The notes: generated by a model from the sequence alone, not told the origin. DNA of 64,000 bases from Paenilisteria riparia FSL S10-1204 (GCF_000525995.1 NZ_AODL01000010.1:1-64000), one strand, 5' to 3'; shown: positions 1 through 8,710, counted from the first letter of the stretch. Made by a program: numbers and translations.

Positions 1-259
1 AAAAGGCGACATGTCCTTCGTTGGACCACGCCCCCCTCTTTTGCAAGAATACGCTAATTACTCCAATTACGATAAGAAAAGACTCCTTGTTACGCCAGGT
101 TGCACAGGCTTATGGCAAGTAAGTGGTAGAAATAACTTAGACTTCCACGAAATGGTCGCACTAGACTTGAAGTATATAGAAAAACGCTCCATTCTATTCA
201 ATATAAAGATTTTGCTACGTACATTCAAAGAGTTTACGAGTAAAGGTAACGGGATGTAA
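1..259 (+). CDS. Undecaprenyl-phosphate sugar-phosphate transferase, C-terminal part
   Basis: Only the last 85 or so codons are inside the window; the frame is open to base 1 and stops at 257-259. The visible part carries MSFVGPRPPL, the tyrosine-lysine region and VTPGCTGLWQVSGRN, the signature of the WcaJ/EpsL/TuaA bacterial sugar transferase family. These enzymes transfer a sugar-1-phosphate from a UDP-sugar to undecaprenyl phosphate at the inner face of the membrane and so start an exopolysaccharide repeat unit. The complete paralogue at 40967-41611 aligns through the whole visible part, including the C-terminal FKEF segment. It is followed 26 bases later by a WecG-type transferase, the same order as in the second locus. 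The sugar specificity cannot be read from this fragment. Confidence 0.93.
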   Translation, partial: KGDMSFVGPRPPLLQEYANYSNYDKKRLLVTPGCTGLWQVSGRNNLDFHEMVALDLKYIEKRSILFNIKILLRTFKEFTSKGNGM

Positions 260-285
260 GTCAAGAAAATGAAAGGATGATAAAC

Positions 286-1065
286 GTGAGAACGCAAATA
301 CTTGGTAGTAATCTGGATTGCTTAACATTATCAGAAACATTAAACCGAATTGAAGATATTATTCAAAAAGGTCACCCAACACAACATGTCGTTATTAATG
401 CAAATAAAATCAATTTGATGCACCAAGATATCAAGCTCCGTAATATCGTCAACGCTTCCCCATTAATCAACGCAGACGGCTCATCGATTGTTTTAGCAGG
501 AAAATTCCTAGGCCAGCCGATCCCAGAAAGAGTCACTGGCATTGATCTTTTCGAAGCATTACTCGAAATTTGTAACGAAAAAGAATACCGCCCGTATTTC
601 CTAGGGGCCACACAAGAAGTGATTGAAGAAATCGAAGCCCATTATCGCGCAAAATACCCAGACATGTCTTTTGGCGGATTTCGTAACGGCTATTTTTCAC
701 CAGAAGAATCTGCAAGTATTGCTGATGACATCCGTGAAAGCGACTCGGACATCTTATTCTTAGCTTTTTCCAGCCCGCAAAAAGAATATTGGGCAAGCGA
801 GCATTTAGAACGCCTTGACGTACCATTCGTGATGGGAGTCGGTGGCACATTCGATGTTATCGCAGGCAAAACAAACCGCGCTCCGCAATGGATGCAACGA
901 GCAGGACTAGAATGGTTTTACCGCTTTCTTCAAGAACCGCGCCGCATGTTTTCTCGGTACTTTTTTGGGAACTTACGCTTTTTGAATCATGTGAAGCGGG
1001 AGAAAATCCAACAATGGAAAGAAAATCGCTTCGTTGGAAGGAGTCAAGATGAAAGAAACTATTAG
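286..1065 (+). CDS. WecG/TagA/CpsF family glycosyltransferase
   Basis: About 259 residues, the usual length for this family, which adds ManNAc or ManNAcA to an undecaprenyl-PP-linked GlcNAc-type acceptor at the cytoplasmic membrane. Visible motifs: HVVINANKINL near the N-terminus, LINADGSSIV, GATQEVIEE, FLAFSSPQKEYW and FVMGVGGTFDVIAGKTNRAP, all typical. I chose the GTG at 286 rather than the ATG at 277. The GAAAGGATGA ribosome site directly abuts the ATG but lies 8 bases before the GTG, and the paralogue at 41617 begins at exactly the equivalent residue. The last 17 bases overlap the next gene. The donor sugar is inferred from family and from wecC in locus 2; it is not proven. Confidence 0.92.
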   Translation: MRTQILGSNLDCLTLSETLNRIEDIIQKGHPTQHVVINANKINLMHQDIKLRNIVNASPLINADGSSIVLAGKFLGQPIPERVTGIDLFEALLEICNEKEYRPYFLGATQEVIEEIEAHYRAKYPDMSFGGFRNGYFSPEESASIADDIRESDSDILFLAFSSPQKEYWASEHLERLDVPFVMGVGGTFDVIAGKTNRAPQWMQRAGLEWFYRFLQEPRRMFSRYFFGNLRFLNHVKREKIQQWKENRFVGRSQDERNY

Positions 1066-1738
1066 TATTAAAATAATATTCACGATAATTAAACGCCATT
1101 TAGTGTTAATCATATCTACTGCAGTCATCGGCATGATGGTTGCTGGAGCAGTTCTTGTATTTTTAGTCACGCCGATGTATGAAGCTAGAACGCAAATTCT
1201 TGTCACACAGTCCGCCCAGACAGAGATGAATAGCAATTTACAAACATCAGAAGTACAGGCTAATATTCAACTTGTTAACACGTATACCGCATTACTAAAA
1301 AGTCCGCGTATTCTGGATGATGTGGCAAGAAACCTAGACGGTAACTTCACAGCAGGACAATTAATGAGTAAAATCACGGTTGCTAGCGAGCATAATTCCC
1401 AAGTTATAAACGTAAGTGTAACAGATCCTAATCAAGCCGTAGCTGCGGAAATAGCCAACGAAATCGCCGCGTCTTTCGCCAAAATCACACCAAACGTGAT
1501 GAACGTCAATAACATTGAAATTTTAGCAAAAGCAACGGCACTTGAAAATCCAAAACCAGTAAGTCCTAGCTCGGTTATTTTTATCGGTGGAGGAGCGGCT
1601 GGCGGGATGGTTATCGGTTTTGCAATCATGATTATCCGCGTTATTTTTAATACCAAGTTTAAAGATGAATCAGATGTTCTTGATGAGTTAGGCATTCCGC
1701 TGCTCGGAAATATCGCGAAAATTCCTGGACAAAAATAA
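1049..1738 (+). CDS. Wzz/YveK-type polysaccharide chain-length modulator
   Basis: A 229-residue membrane protein with a hydrophobic segment near residues 15-42, an extracytoplasmic middle (QILVTQSAQ, NTYTALLKSPRILDDV) and a second membrane helix near 175-200 after the proline-containing KPVSPSS. This is the standard architecture of Wzz/YveK/CapA modulators of bacterial tyrosine kinases in Gram-positive polymer export. Chosen start is the ATG at 1049 because GGAAGGAG sits 6-13 bases before it. It overlaps the upstream gene by 17 bases and is followed 23 bases later by its expected partner kinase. The short C-terminal cytoplasmic tail presumably activates that kinase. The paralogue in locus 2 is at 43411-44125. 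Confidence 0.92.
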   Translation: MKETISIKIIFTIIKRHLVLIISTAVIGMMVAGAVLVFLVTPMYEARTQILVTQSAQTEMNSNLQTSEVQANIQLVNTYTALLKSPRILDDVARNLDGNFTAGQLMSKITVASEHNSQVINVSVTDPNQAVAAEIANEIAASFAKITPNVMNVNNIEILAKATALENPKPVSPSSVIFIGGGAAGGMVIGFAIMIIRVIFNTKFKDESDVLDELGIPLLGNIAKIPGQK

Positions 1739-1761
1739 TAGTAAAGAGAGGCTGAATTAGA

Positions 1762-2485
1762 TTGAGAAGCAGAAAAAAGAAAATCAAGAAGCAATCAGAA
1801 ATGAGCCATAGACGCCAAAAAACGGACGAGCCGCAAAAACTAATCGCAAAAATCAACCCGAAATCACCGCATTCCGAGTTGTTCCGCTCCATTCGAACAA
1901 ATATTGAATTTTCTAGTGTGGATAAGCCGATGCGCTCTATCTTGATTACTTCTTCTGAACCCGATTCTGGGAAATCGCTTATCTGCGCCAATCTAGCAGT
2001 AGTATTCGCCCAACAAGGCAAAAAAACATTACTCATCGACGGTGACTTACGCAAACCAACCGTGAAAAAAATCTTCCCAGAAAGCAGTATCGCACGGTTT
2101 GACTGGTATACTAACAAATCGCGTCACAATGGACGAAGCCATCCGTGAAACAGAAGTCGAGAACTTATACGTTTTGCCAGCAGGCGTTGTGCCGCCAAAT
2201 CCTTCTGAATTACTTGGTTCTGAGAAAATGAAGCAAGTGTACGCTGAACTGTATGAAATTTTTGACCAAATTATCTTTGATACGCCGCCAATTCAGCTCG
2301 TAGTAGATGCGCAATTACTTTGTTCACTAGTAGACGGTTCGATTTTGCTCGTCCGTAGCAATCACTCATCTAAAGAAAACAGCAAGAAGGCGCTCCAGAA
2401 GCTCCAGACGGCGAACGCACATGTTATCGGAAGCATTTTCAACAACAATAAAATGAAAATGGATGGTTATTACTATGCAGACTAA
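1762..2485 (+). pseudogene. CpsD/CapB-type tyrosine kinase, frameshifted
   Basis: Homologue of BY-kinases that autophosphorylate a C-terminal tyrosine cluster and control polymer synthesis with the preceding Wzz-like protein. A TTG start at 1762 follows an AGAGAGG site, and the paralogue at 44126 starts at the same residue. The first frame holds Walker A (SSEPDSGKSL) and Walker A' (LLIDGDLRKP), then runs off after FPE. A second frame picks up as AVSHGLTGILTNRV, holds Walker B (IIFDTPP) and ends in YYYAD. Removing one A from the AAA at 2081-2083 joins them into a normal full-length kinase resembling the locus 2 copy. As written, the product would lack Walker B. It could be a sequencing error; unlike the other breaks here, it is not in a long A run. 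Confidence 0.87.
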
Positions 2486-3293
2486 TGTTTTAGAACAAGT
2501 CAAACGAGTAGAATTAAGCATTTTAGTAGATGTTGCAGCACTTTGCGATAAACACGATTTGACGTACTATCTTATTGGCGGTACACTGCTTGGCGCCATT
2601 CGCCACGACGGATTTATCCCTTGGGACGACGATATTGACATCGCAATGCCCCGCAAAGACTTCGAAACATTCCAGAAAATCGCCCAAACCGAACTTCCCG
2701 AATCCCTGTTCCTTCACTACGGCACGACCGATCCCGATTACTATTTACCAATCATCAAAATTAAGAAGAACGGCACCATTTTTGAAGAACAAAGCGCCTC
2801 GCCTTCCATTAAACATAAAGGCATTTTCATCGACATTTTCCCGCTAGACAACGCCAAAAAGAACACAGGATTCCGTTTCCATACAAAAGGCATGCTCATC
2901 AAACAAATCAAAAACTACCTATTCCTAAAAATCAACCAAGAAAAGCAACTATCCCCGTGGAAAAAAGCCATTTTAAGCCTAACAAAACCAATCCCCGCAA
3001 GTATCGTCTTCCAACTACTAACTAAATATATGCAAACCCAAACAAGTGAAGACGCCCCGTTTTATGTCAACTACGGCAGCCAATACGGCTACAAAAAACA
3101 AACAATGCCCAAAGAAATGTACGACGCCCCATCAAAAACCACTTTTGAAGGCCAATTATTCAAAATCCCCCGCGAAACCCCGCAATTACTAGAACGTGTT
3201 TATGGCAAGAACTACATGGAAATCCCCCCCGCAAGCAAGCGCATTACCCACAATCCTAAACGAATCCAATTAAACGAGGAGTGCATGGCATGA
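2475..3293 (+). CDS. LicD family phosphotransferase
   Basis: About 272 residues. The N-terminal block YLIGGTLLGAIRHDGF followed by IPWDDDIDIAMPR is the LicD/fukutin-type nucleotidyltransferase-fold signature, with the Asp cluster as expected metal ligands. LicD enzymes transfer phosphocholine or another phospho-alcohol from a CDP-activated donor to a glycan, in the cytoplasm. The next gene, a cytidylyltransferase, overlaps it by 4 bases (ATGA), so the two are very probably a donor-synthesis and transfer pair. Start: ATG 2475 has GGATGG upstream; an in-frame ATG at 2463 is less well placed. The start lies inside the end of the kinase gene. The transferred group is unknown. Confidence 0.9.
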   Translation: MQTNVLEQVKRVELSILVDVAALCDKHDLTYYLIGGTLLGAIRHDGFIPWDDDIDIAMPRKDFETFQKIAQTELPESLFLHYGTTDPDYYLPIIKIKKNGTIFEEQSASPSIKHKGIFIDIFPLDNAKKNTGFRFHTKGMLIKQIKNYLFLKINQEKQLSPWKKAILSLTKPIPASIVFQLLTKYMQTQTSEDAPFYVNYGSQYGYKKQTMPKEMYDAPSKTTFEGQLFKIPRETPQLLERVYGKNYMEIPPASKRITHNPKRIQLNEECMA

Positions 3294-3733
3294 AAAAATA
3301 TCGTATCGGTTTAACAACAGGCGTATTCGACCTTTTCCATATCGGCCATTTAAATATTTTAAAAAACGCCAAGTCCCAATGTGACATCTTAATCGTCGGC
3401 GTTAGCACAGATGAATTTGTCCAAGCATATAAGCAGAAAACTCCAGTCATCCCATTCGAAGACCGCAAACAAATTGTCGAAGCACTCAAATACGTCGACC
3501 TAGTCGTTCCCCAAACAAGCCACGAAAGCAAACTGCAACTGATCGACAACCATAATGTAGATGTCATGTTCCACGGCAACGATTGGAAAGGCAGCCCCAC
3601 ATTCAACAAACTAGAAGCCGAATTCAAACGCCGCAACGTCGACATTGTCTACTTTGACTACACAGCAGGCGTTTCCTCCACCAAACTAGTAGAAACAATC
3701 CAACAAGAAACAGTACTTGTCGTCAGCGCCTAA
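3290..3733 (+). CDS. TagD-like cytidylyltransferase family protein
   Basis: 147 residues, the normal size for glycerol-3-phosphate cytidylyltransferases. GVFDLFHIGHLNIL contains the HxGH nucleotide-binding motif, VGVSTDEFV follows, and AGVSSTKLVE matches the C-terminal ISTTK-like motif of the family. Expected reaction: an alcohol phosphate plus CTP gives a CDP-alcohol and pyrophosphate. A strong CGAGGAG site 7 bases before ATG 3290 sets the start. Coupling to the upstream licD gene suggests that it makes the CDP-activated group LicD transfers onto the locus 1 polymer. The substrate (glycerol-, ribitol-, ethanolamine- or choline-phosphate) cannot be decided from sequence. It is the last gene of locus 1. 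Confidence 0.88.
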   Translation: MKKYRIGLTTGVFDLFHIGHLNILKNAKSQCDILIVGVSTDEFVQAYKQKTPVIPFEDRKQIVEALKYVDLVVPQTSHESKLQLIDNHNVDVMFHGNDWKGSPTFNKLEAEFKRRNVDIVYFDYTAGVSSTKLVETIQQETVLVVSA

Positions 3734-3812
3734 TTATAGCTCGAATTTTAAAATTTGCCCTACATGTCTAAAAAGTTGATTTTAAAAATAAACTTATTGG
3801 AAAAATCCTGTT

Positions 3813-3840
3813 TTGACGAAAAAATGCGATAAACTGTAAT
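3813..3840 (+). promoter_or_regulatory. Predicted sigma-A promoter of the surface adhesin gene
   Basis: TTGACG at 3813-3818 and TGTAAT at 3835-3840 are separated by 16 bases. This predicts a start near 3847 and a leader of about 150 bases before the adhesin coding region. The call rests on hexamer matches only. Confidence 0.5.
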
Positions 3841-3863
3841 TAAGCCAAGAGAAACACGAACTT

Positions 3864-3885
3864 AAAGGAGGTGGCGGCAATGTAA
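3864..3885 (+). promoter_or_regulatory. Perfect Shine-Dalgarno followed by an ATG-TAA start-stop element in the adhesin leader
   Basis: AAAGGAGGTG at 3864-3873 is a full match to the 16S anti-SD. Eight bases after GGAGG comes ATG at 3880, followed at once by TAA. No protein can be made, yet the ribosome site is better than that of most genes here and lies near the predicted 5' end. It resembles 5' mRNA-stabilising SD elements described in Bacillus and could hold a ribosome on the leader. Function is inferred. Confidence 0.5.
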
Positions 3886-3958
3886 AGCTAACTTAATCTC
3901 AATTTCCTCATATAATATCATTCCTCTTTAAAGCAACATAAGCCTCAAAAATTCAAAG

Positions 3959-3977
3959 GATAAGATCCCCTCTTATC
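3959..3977 (+). promoter_or_regulatory. Leader hairpin just before the adhesin ribosome site
   Basis: GATAAGA and TCTTATC form a perfect 7-bp stem with a 5-base loop, ending 3 bases before the AAGGAG site at 3981-3986. It could modulate translation initiation; no U-run follows, so it is not a terminator. Confidence 0.35.
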
Positions 3978-3997
3978 GAAAAGGAGAAAATTAACCC

Positions 3998-4043
3998 ATG
4001 ACAAAAAAAACAAATTCCATTCAACGTATTACCTACTAAAAAG
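3998..4043 (+). other. Out-of-frame N-terminus of the adhesin, broken by an A8 tract
   Basis: AAGGAGA at 3982-3988 is ideally placed for ATG 3998, but that frame ends after 13 codons (MTKKTNSIQRITY). Removing one A from the run of eight at 4003-4010 joins ATG 3998 to the long downstream frame, giving MTKKQIPFNVLPTKKVKKAL and a normal signal peptide. The authentic start is therefore very likely 3998. The gene as written is either off-phase or mis-sequenced. Confidence 0.75.
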
Positions 4044-7000
4044 GTGAAAAAAGCCCTATTCACAACATTAGCAACAGTCACAGTTTTATCCCAAATGTTA
4101 ACAGTCTATCCAACAACAAGTGCAGCAGCAGAAGGCTCCGAAATTGGAACAACAGAAGCACCAACACAAGTAGGCGATTTCACAACATTAAAACAAGTGC
4201 TTGAACAAGATAACGGCATTACAAATATTGAATTAACAGCAGACATTACGATGACAGCAGGCATTCAAATTAATAACAAGAAAACAACGCTTACCATTAA
4301 CGGTAACGGTCACACCTTAACTGAAAGTAAAGTAAGCATAAATGCAGCGAACATGACAATTTTCGCCTATACAGGTTCCGCTATGAAGACAATGAATATC
4401 AAAAACTTAACGATTCGTGGTACCCATTATTACTCGCCATTCACAGTATATGACGGTGTGAAAGGTGTCGTACAAAATTTCGAAAACATTGATTACGTAG
4501 GACCACAATTTGTCTATAATCTCAATGGAGCTGCTAATTTCACAGGGAAGAACAAAATAGTAAATGGACAAGGTGTAGACAAATTAGGAACACTAAACGA
4601 ACTTGTCCAAGCAAATAGTGTAACAATTTCAGGTGAATTCATCGGTGAGCACAATACAACAGCAACCTATGCTTTCGCTATATACGGTACAAATCCATAT
4701 TTCAAAATTGAAGACGGTGCAAAAGTAGATCTCACAACAAATGGTGGGGAACTTTTATACGCACCAGCAAATACAGCTAACTTCACTGTAGGTAAAAGTG
4801 CAACATTCAATCTTAACACGCTTCGTGAGTTATTCCCATACGCAATGGCGAACATAACATTCGACACGAGCTCTACAACAACAATTAATCGTACAGACGC
4901 GTCCGCCGCAGCATTAATGCTAATAGGGCAGACCTTAAATATAAATCCAAACGCAAGCTTAGTAGCACAACAATCCGCAACATCTCCAGCTGGAGCACAT
5001 ATTTTCCGTACGACAGCAGCAAATGCAGTAATTAACATCAATGACCCACGCAAACTTGACCTAAATGCAAACGGAACTGGCGCTAACCGTGTATTCTCGG
5101 CTTATGGAAAAACAACAATTAACTTCAATGGCTTATCAGAAATCGGTGTATTTAAACCAACAAACAAAACAGAAACACCAGATCTATCATGGCAAGATGC
5201 AACCTTCCAAGTATTACAAGCATCAGCACAAGCCGGAACTGTACAAGCAGGCGCTATCTCATCTACGAACGATATCCAAAATACATTCGTACTAGCAGAC
5301 GCAAAACGTATTACAACAACAGGAACAGTCGAAATCGCACAAAAAGCAGTAAGCGAACTTTTCACAAATAATGATCCAGCAACAGACACAATTAAAGATA
5401 CAACAACGCAAGCAAAAATTGATGCAGCCCAAAAATTAGTCGATGCAGTAACAGACACAGTCGAAAAAACAGCGCTACAAAAAGATTTAGACCGCGCCCA
5501 AGAACTACTAAATGAACGTAACGCAGCAAGCACAGACAAAGAACGTCAAGCAGCCGCTCAAAAAGCAGTAAATGAACTATTCACGAATGATCAACCATCA
5601 ACAGACACAATCAAAGATACAACAACGCAAGCATCGATTGACGACGCACAAGGATTAATCAACCTGGTAACAGATGAAACAGTAAAAGCGCAACTACAAA
5701 AAGATTTAGACCGCGCCCAAGAATTGCTAGATGCACGTAATGCAGCAAATGCGGCAGAAAAAGCACGTCAAGAAGCAGCATTAAAAGCGGTGAACGAACT
5801 ATTCACGAACGATAAACCATCCACAGATGCAATCAAAGACATTACAAACCAAGAAGCCATTGATGCAGCCCAAAAATTAGTTGATGCCGTAACAGATGAA
5901 ACACTAAAAGCGCAACTACAAAAAGATTTAGATCGCGCCCAAGAATTGCTAGATGCACGTAACGCAGAACTTGCAGCAGAAAAAGCACGTCAAGAAGCAG
6001 CACTAAAAGCAGTCAACGAGCTATTTAACAATGACCAACCATCAACAGACGCAATTAAAGACGTTACGAACCAAGAAGCCATCGATGCAGCCCAAAAATT
6101 AGTAGACGCAGTAACAGATGAAACAGTAAAAGCGGCTCTACAAAAAGATTTAGACCGTGCGCAAGAACTACTAGATGCACGTAACGCAGCCGCAATGTCC
6201 GAACAAGCACGTCAAGAAGCAGCCCAAAAAGCAGTAGACGAGCTATTTACAAATGATAAACCAGCAACAGATACAATCAAAGATACAACAACACAAGCAT
6301 CCATCAACGCAGCGCAAAAGCTAGTGAACGCAGTAACAGATGAGACAATAAAAGCCCAACTACAAAAAGACCTAGACCGCGCTCAAGAGCTTTTAGATGC
6401 ACGTAATGCAGCAGAAGCCGCAGAAAAAGCGCGCCAGGAAGCAGCCCAAAAAGCAGTAAACGAATTGTTCAGCAGCAACCAACCATCAACAGACGCAATT
6501 AAAGGCTCAACAACACAAGAAGCCATTGACGCAGCTCAAAAATTAGTAGATGCAGTAACAGATGAAGCAGTAAAAGCGGCCCTACAAAAAGACCTAGATC
6601 GCGCTCAAGAACTTTTGGATGCTAAAAATGCAGAAAAAGCACGCCAAGAAGCAGCACGCAAAGCAGTAAACGAGTTATTCACGAACGATACACCATTGTC
6701 AAACGAAATCAAAGACCCAACAATCCAACCATCTATTGATGCAGCACAAAAAATTATTGATACAGTAACAGATGAGACAGTAAAAGCGCAACTACAAAGA
6801 GATTTAGACCAAGCACAACAATTACTAGACATGCGTTCATCGACAATCGGAACAATCACACCAGCAGACTTCCTAATCGGTGGCGACAAATATGTAACAG
6901 GAACATTCACAGGTAGCGTAGCCAAAGTTTCCCTACTCGTGAACGACAAAGAATACACTGGCGGAACAGTCAAAGCAGACGGCACATTCACTTTCTATGC

Positions 7001-7892
7001 CAACGATAAAAACATCAAGAAAACCGACGAAGTATTCGCAGTAGCCTATGACAAATACGGTAAAGAACTATCGAGAACAAAAGTGAAATTCGTAGTCGTA
7101 ACAACAGGTAAAATCACACCAGCAACTTACAGCCTAGCAACAGACAAAAACATCACAGGAACATACACGGAAGACGTAACAAAAATAACAGTTACAGTCG
7201 GCGATAAAGTTTACAAAGGCGGAACAGTAGCAAACGGCACATTCACATTCTACGCTTTTGACAAAATCAAGAACACAACCGACCCAGTAACGATTCATGC
7301 ATACGACGCAGCAGGCAAACTGCTAGACACGAAAACACTGAAAGTAGTAACAGGCGTACCAGTAGTAACAAAAGGTAGCATTACACCACTAGAAATGGCA
7401 GTACCAGGTGATAAAAACATCACAGGAACATATACAGACGACGTACACTATGTAGTAGTTACAGTAAACGGTGTAGACTACAAAGGCGGCACATTCGCAG
7501 ACGGTGAATTCAAGTTCTACGCACTCGATAAAATTACAAGTGCAAACGATGTAGTAACAATGAAAGCATACGACAAAGCAGGTAAACTACTAGACACGAA
7601 AACAATTAAACTAGTTGGCCCAGAATCAGAAAACGTAATTAAAGGTGCCATCACGCCAAACAAATTAGTACTTGGAACAGATAAAAACATCACAGGAACA
7701 TATACAGGCGAAGTAAAATCAGTACAAGTAACAGTAAACGGTACAGCTTACAAAGGTGGAACATTCACAGACGGCGAATTCAAGTTCTACTCTTTTGACA
7801 AAGTGAAATCCGTAACTGATGAAGTAACTATCGTAGCACTAGACAAAGCAGGTAACGTACTAGATACGAAAACGATTGAAGTTGTAAAATAA
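4044..7892 (+). CDS. Secreted adhesin: pectate-lyase-like head, helical repeats, Ig-like modules
   Basis: 1282 residues from the first in-phase GTG (the authentic start is probably 3998). Signal peptide to about residue 29 (TTSAAA). Residues about 45-430 are a beta-rich domain beginning with a TTLKQVLEQ/NIELTADITM pattern, like the pectate-lyase-like adhesive domains of secreted Firmicute proteins; a related head occurs in the protein at 34323. Residues about 430-932 are seven repeats of about 74 residues (KAVNELFTND, DAAQKLVDAVTDE, LQKDLDRAQELLD), resembling domains annotated as Cry1Ac D-VI-like. Residues 933-1282 are four Ig-like modules of 80-90 residues (NITGTYT, KGGT, FKFYA, LLDTKT). No LPXTG, GW or SLH anchor is present and it ends right after the last module. 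Expected to be secreted and cell-surface associated; ligand unknown. Confidence 0.9.
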   Translation: MKKALFTTLATVTVLSQMLTVYPTTSAAAEGSEIGTTEAPTQVGDFTTLKQVLEQDNGITNIELTADITMTAGIQINNKKTTLTINGNGHTLTESKVSINAANMTIFAYTGSAMKTMNIKNLTIRGTHYYSPFTVYDGVKGVVQNFENIDYVGPQFVYNLNGAANFTGKNKIVNGQGVDKLGTLNELVQANSVTISGEFIGEHNTTATYAFAIYGTNPYFKIEDGAKVDLTTNGGELLYAPANTANFTVGKSATFNLNTLRELFPYAMANITFDTSSTTTINRTDASAAALMLIGQTLNINPNASLVAQQSATSPAGAHIFRTTAANAVININDPRKLDLNANGTGANRVFSAYGKTTINFNGLSEIGVFKPTNKTETPDLSWQDATFQVLQASAQAGTVQAGAISSTNDIQNTFVLADAKRITTTGTVEIAQKAVSELFTNNDPATDTIKDTTTQAKIDAAQKLVDAVTDTVEKTALQKDLDRAQELLNERNAASTDKERQAAAQKAVNELFTNDQPSTDTIKDTTTQASIDDAQGLINLVTDETVKAQLQKDLDRAQELLDARNAANAAEKARQEAALKAVNELFTNDKPSTDAIKDITNQEAIDAAQKLVDAVTDETLKAQLQKDLDRAQELLDARNAELAAEKARQEAALKAVNELFNNDQPSTDAIKDVTNQEAIDAAQKLVDAVTDETVKAALQKDLDRAQELLDARNAAAMSEQARQEAAQKAVDELFTNDKPATDTIKDTTTQASINAAQKLVNAVTDETIKAQLQKDLDRAQELLDARNAAEAAEKARQEAAQKAVNELFSSNQPSTDAIKGSTTQEAIDAAQKLVDAVTDEAVKAALQKDLDRAQELLDAKNAEKARQEAARKAVNELFTNDTPLSNEIKDPTIQPSIDAAQKIIDTVTDETVKAQLQRDLDQAQQLLDMRSSTIGTITPADFLIGGDKYVTGTFTGSVAKVSLLVNDKEYTGGTVKADGTFTFYANDKNIKKTDEVFAVAYDKYGKELSRTKVKFVVVTTGKITPATYSLATDKNITGTYTEDVTKITVTVGDKVYKGGTVANGTFTFYAFDKIKNTTDPVTIHAYDAAGKLLDTKTLKVVTGVPVVTKGSITPLEMAVPGDKNITGTYTDDVHYVVVTVNGVDYKGGTFADGEFKFYALDKITSANDVVTMKAYDKAGKLLDTKTIKLVGPESENVIKGAITPNKLVLGTDKNITGTYTGEVKSVQVTVNGTAYKGGTFTDGEFKFYSFDKVKSVTDEVTIVALDKAGNVLDTKTIEVVK
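5335..6840 (+). repeat. Seven tandem 222-bp coding repeats (helical stalk)
   Basis: Seven copies of about 74 codons in phase with the adhesin frame, each with KAVxELF, QxxIDxAQ and LQKDLDRAQELLD. Copies 2-6 are most alike. The predicted helical pairs suggest a spacer. Copy number is likely to vary by recombination. Confidence 0.88.
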
Positions 7893-7901
7893 AAAATGAA
7901 G

Positions 7902-7938
7902 ACAAGGAAGGGCGGTAATAAGCTCTTCCTTGTTTTTG
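7902..7938 (+). terminator. Rho-independent terminator of the adhesin gene
   Basis: ACAAGGAAG (7902-7910) pairs with CTTCCTTGT (7925-7933), followed by TTTTG. It lies 10 bases after the adhesin stop codon. Confidence 0.85.
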
Positions 7939-8256
7939 AAAATCACATTGTTTTAAAAATGTCAACATCATTTCGCGTAAAAGACGTATTTTTAAAACGT
8001 TTTTTGTGTCTAATATGTGAATTAAAATGATGAAAAACGTATTTTTTGCAAGAAAATGCGTGAATTAAATAACTAATATGGTATGATAGATAAGTAAACG
8101 AGAGGGTCCATCCCAAAGCCGTCTCGCCATTTAAAATAGCAAAATCGCCATGGAACACAGAATATAAAAACCATTTTGATTAGTCTAACAATCCCCAGCC
8201 ATCCCCTTGGCATTAGACATAAATCAAGCCTTCGAAATCCCCTAACCTCCCCTTCA

Positions 8257-8292
8257 CCCCCAACAGAACTCCCAATTCTGTTGGGGGTTTTG
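8257..8292 (+). terminator. Strong terminator-like hairpin
   Basis: CCCCCAACAGAA (8257-8268) pairs perfectly with TTCTGTTGGGGG (8276-8287), with a 7-base loop and then TTTTG. No gene ends directly before it, so it may close a small transcript starting in 8080-8100 or act as a back-up terminator. Confidence 0.6.
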
Positions 8293-8314
8293 TTGGGGCT
8301 GTATGAAACAAAGT

Positions 8315-8650
8315 GAATTACAGCCCCAATATAAGCGTGAGCGAAGCGATGGGTTAATCCATTAAAAAGAAACTTCGCACCCCCACAATAAAAAGCGTGA
8401 GCAGCAAAGCAAAGTATTGGAATTACAGCCCCAATATAAGCGTGAGCAAAGCGATGGGTTAATCCATTAAAAAAAACTTCGCACCCCACAATAAAAAGCG
8501 TGAGCAACAAAGCAAAGTATTGGAATTACAGCCCCAATATAAGCGTGAGCAAAGCGATGGGTTAATCCATTAAAAAAAAAACTTCGCACCCCCACAATAA
8601 AAAGCGTGAGCAGCAAAGCAAAATATTGCAATTACAGCCTCCAATATAAG
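8315..8650. repeat. Intergenic tandem repeat, period about 105 bp, three copies plus a partial
   Basis: Units start at the AATTACAGCCCCAATATAAG motif near 8315, 8420, 8523 and 8629. Each carries GCGTGAGCAAAGC, GGGTTAATCC, an A-run, AACTTCGCACCCC and a second GCGTGAGCA. Unit spacing varies by 1-3 bases through A-run and C-run length, so it is not coding. Within a unit the GCGTGAGC core occurs twice. Confidence 0.85.
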
Positions 8651-8710
8651 CGATAGGTTAATCCGTCGTTATAATTCATACCGGCACTAAGCCTTGGTGA
8701 AAGACCACAA

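Noticed and set aside
5335..6840. CRISPR-like regular spacing
   Set aside because: The 222-bp units are in-frame coding repeats without spacers; no cas gene is present in the window.
8073..8510. 145-codon minus-strand frame made of a repeated RFAHAYIGAV segment
   Set aside because: It is a reading of the 105-bp intergenic repeat. Unit lengths of 105, 103 and 106 break any frame and there is no ribosome site.
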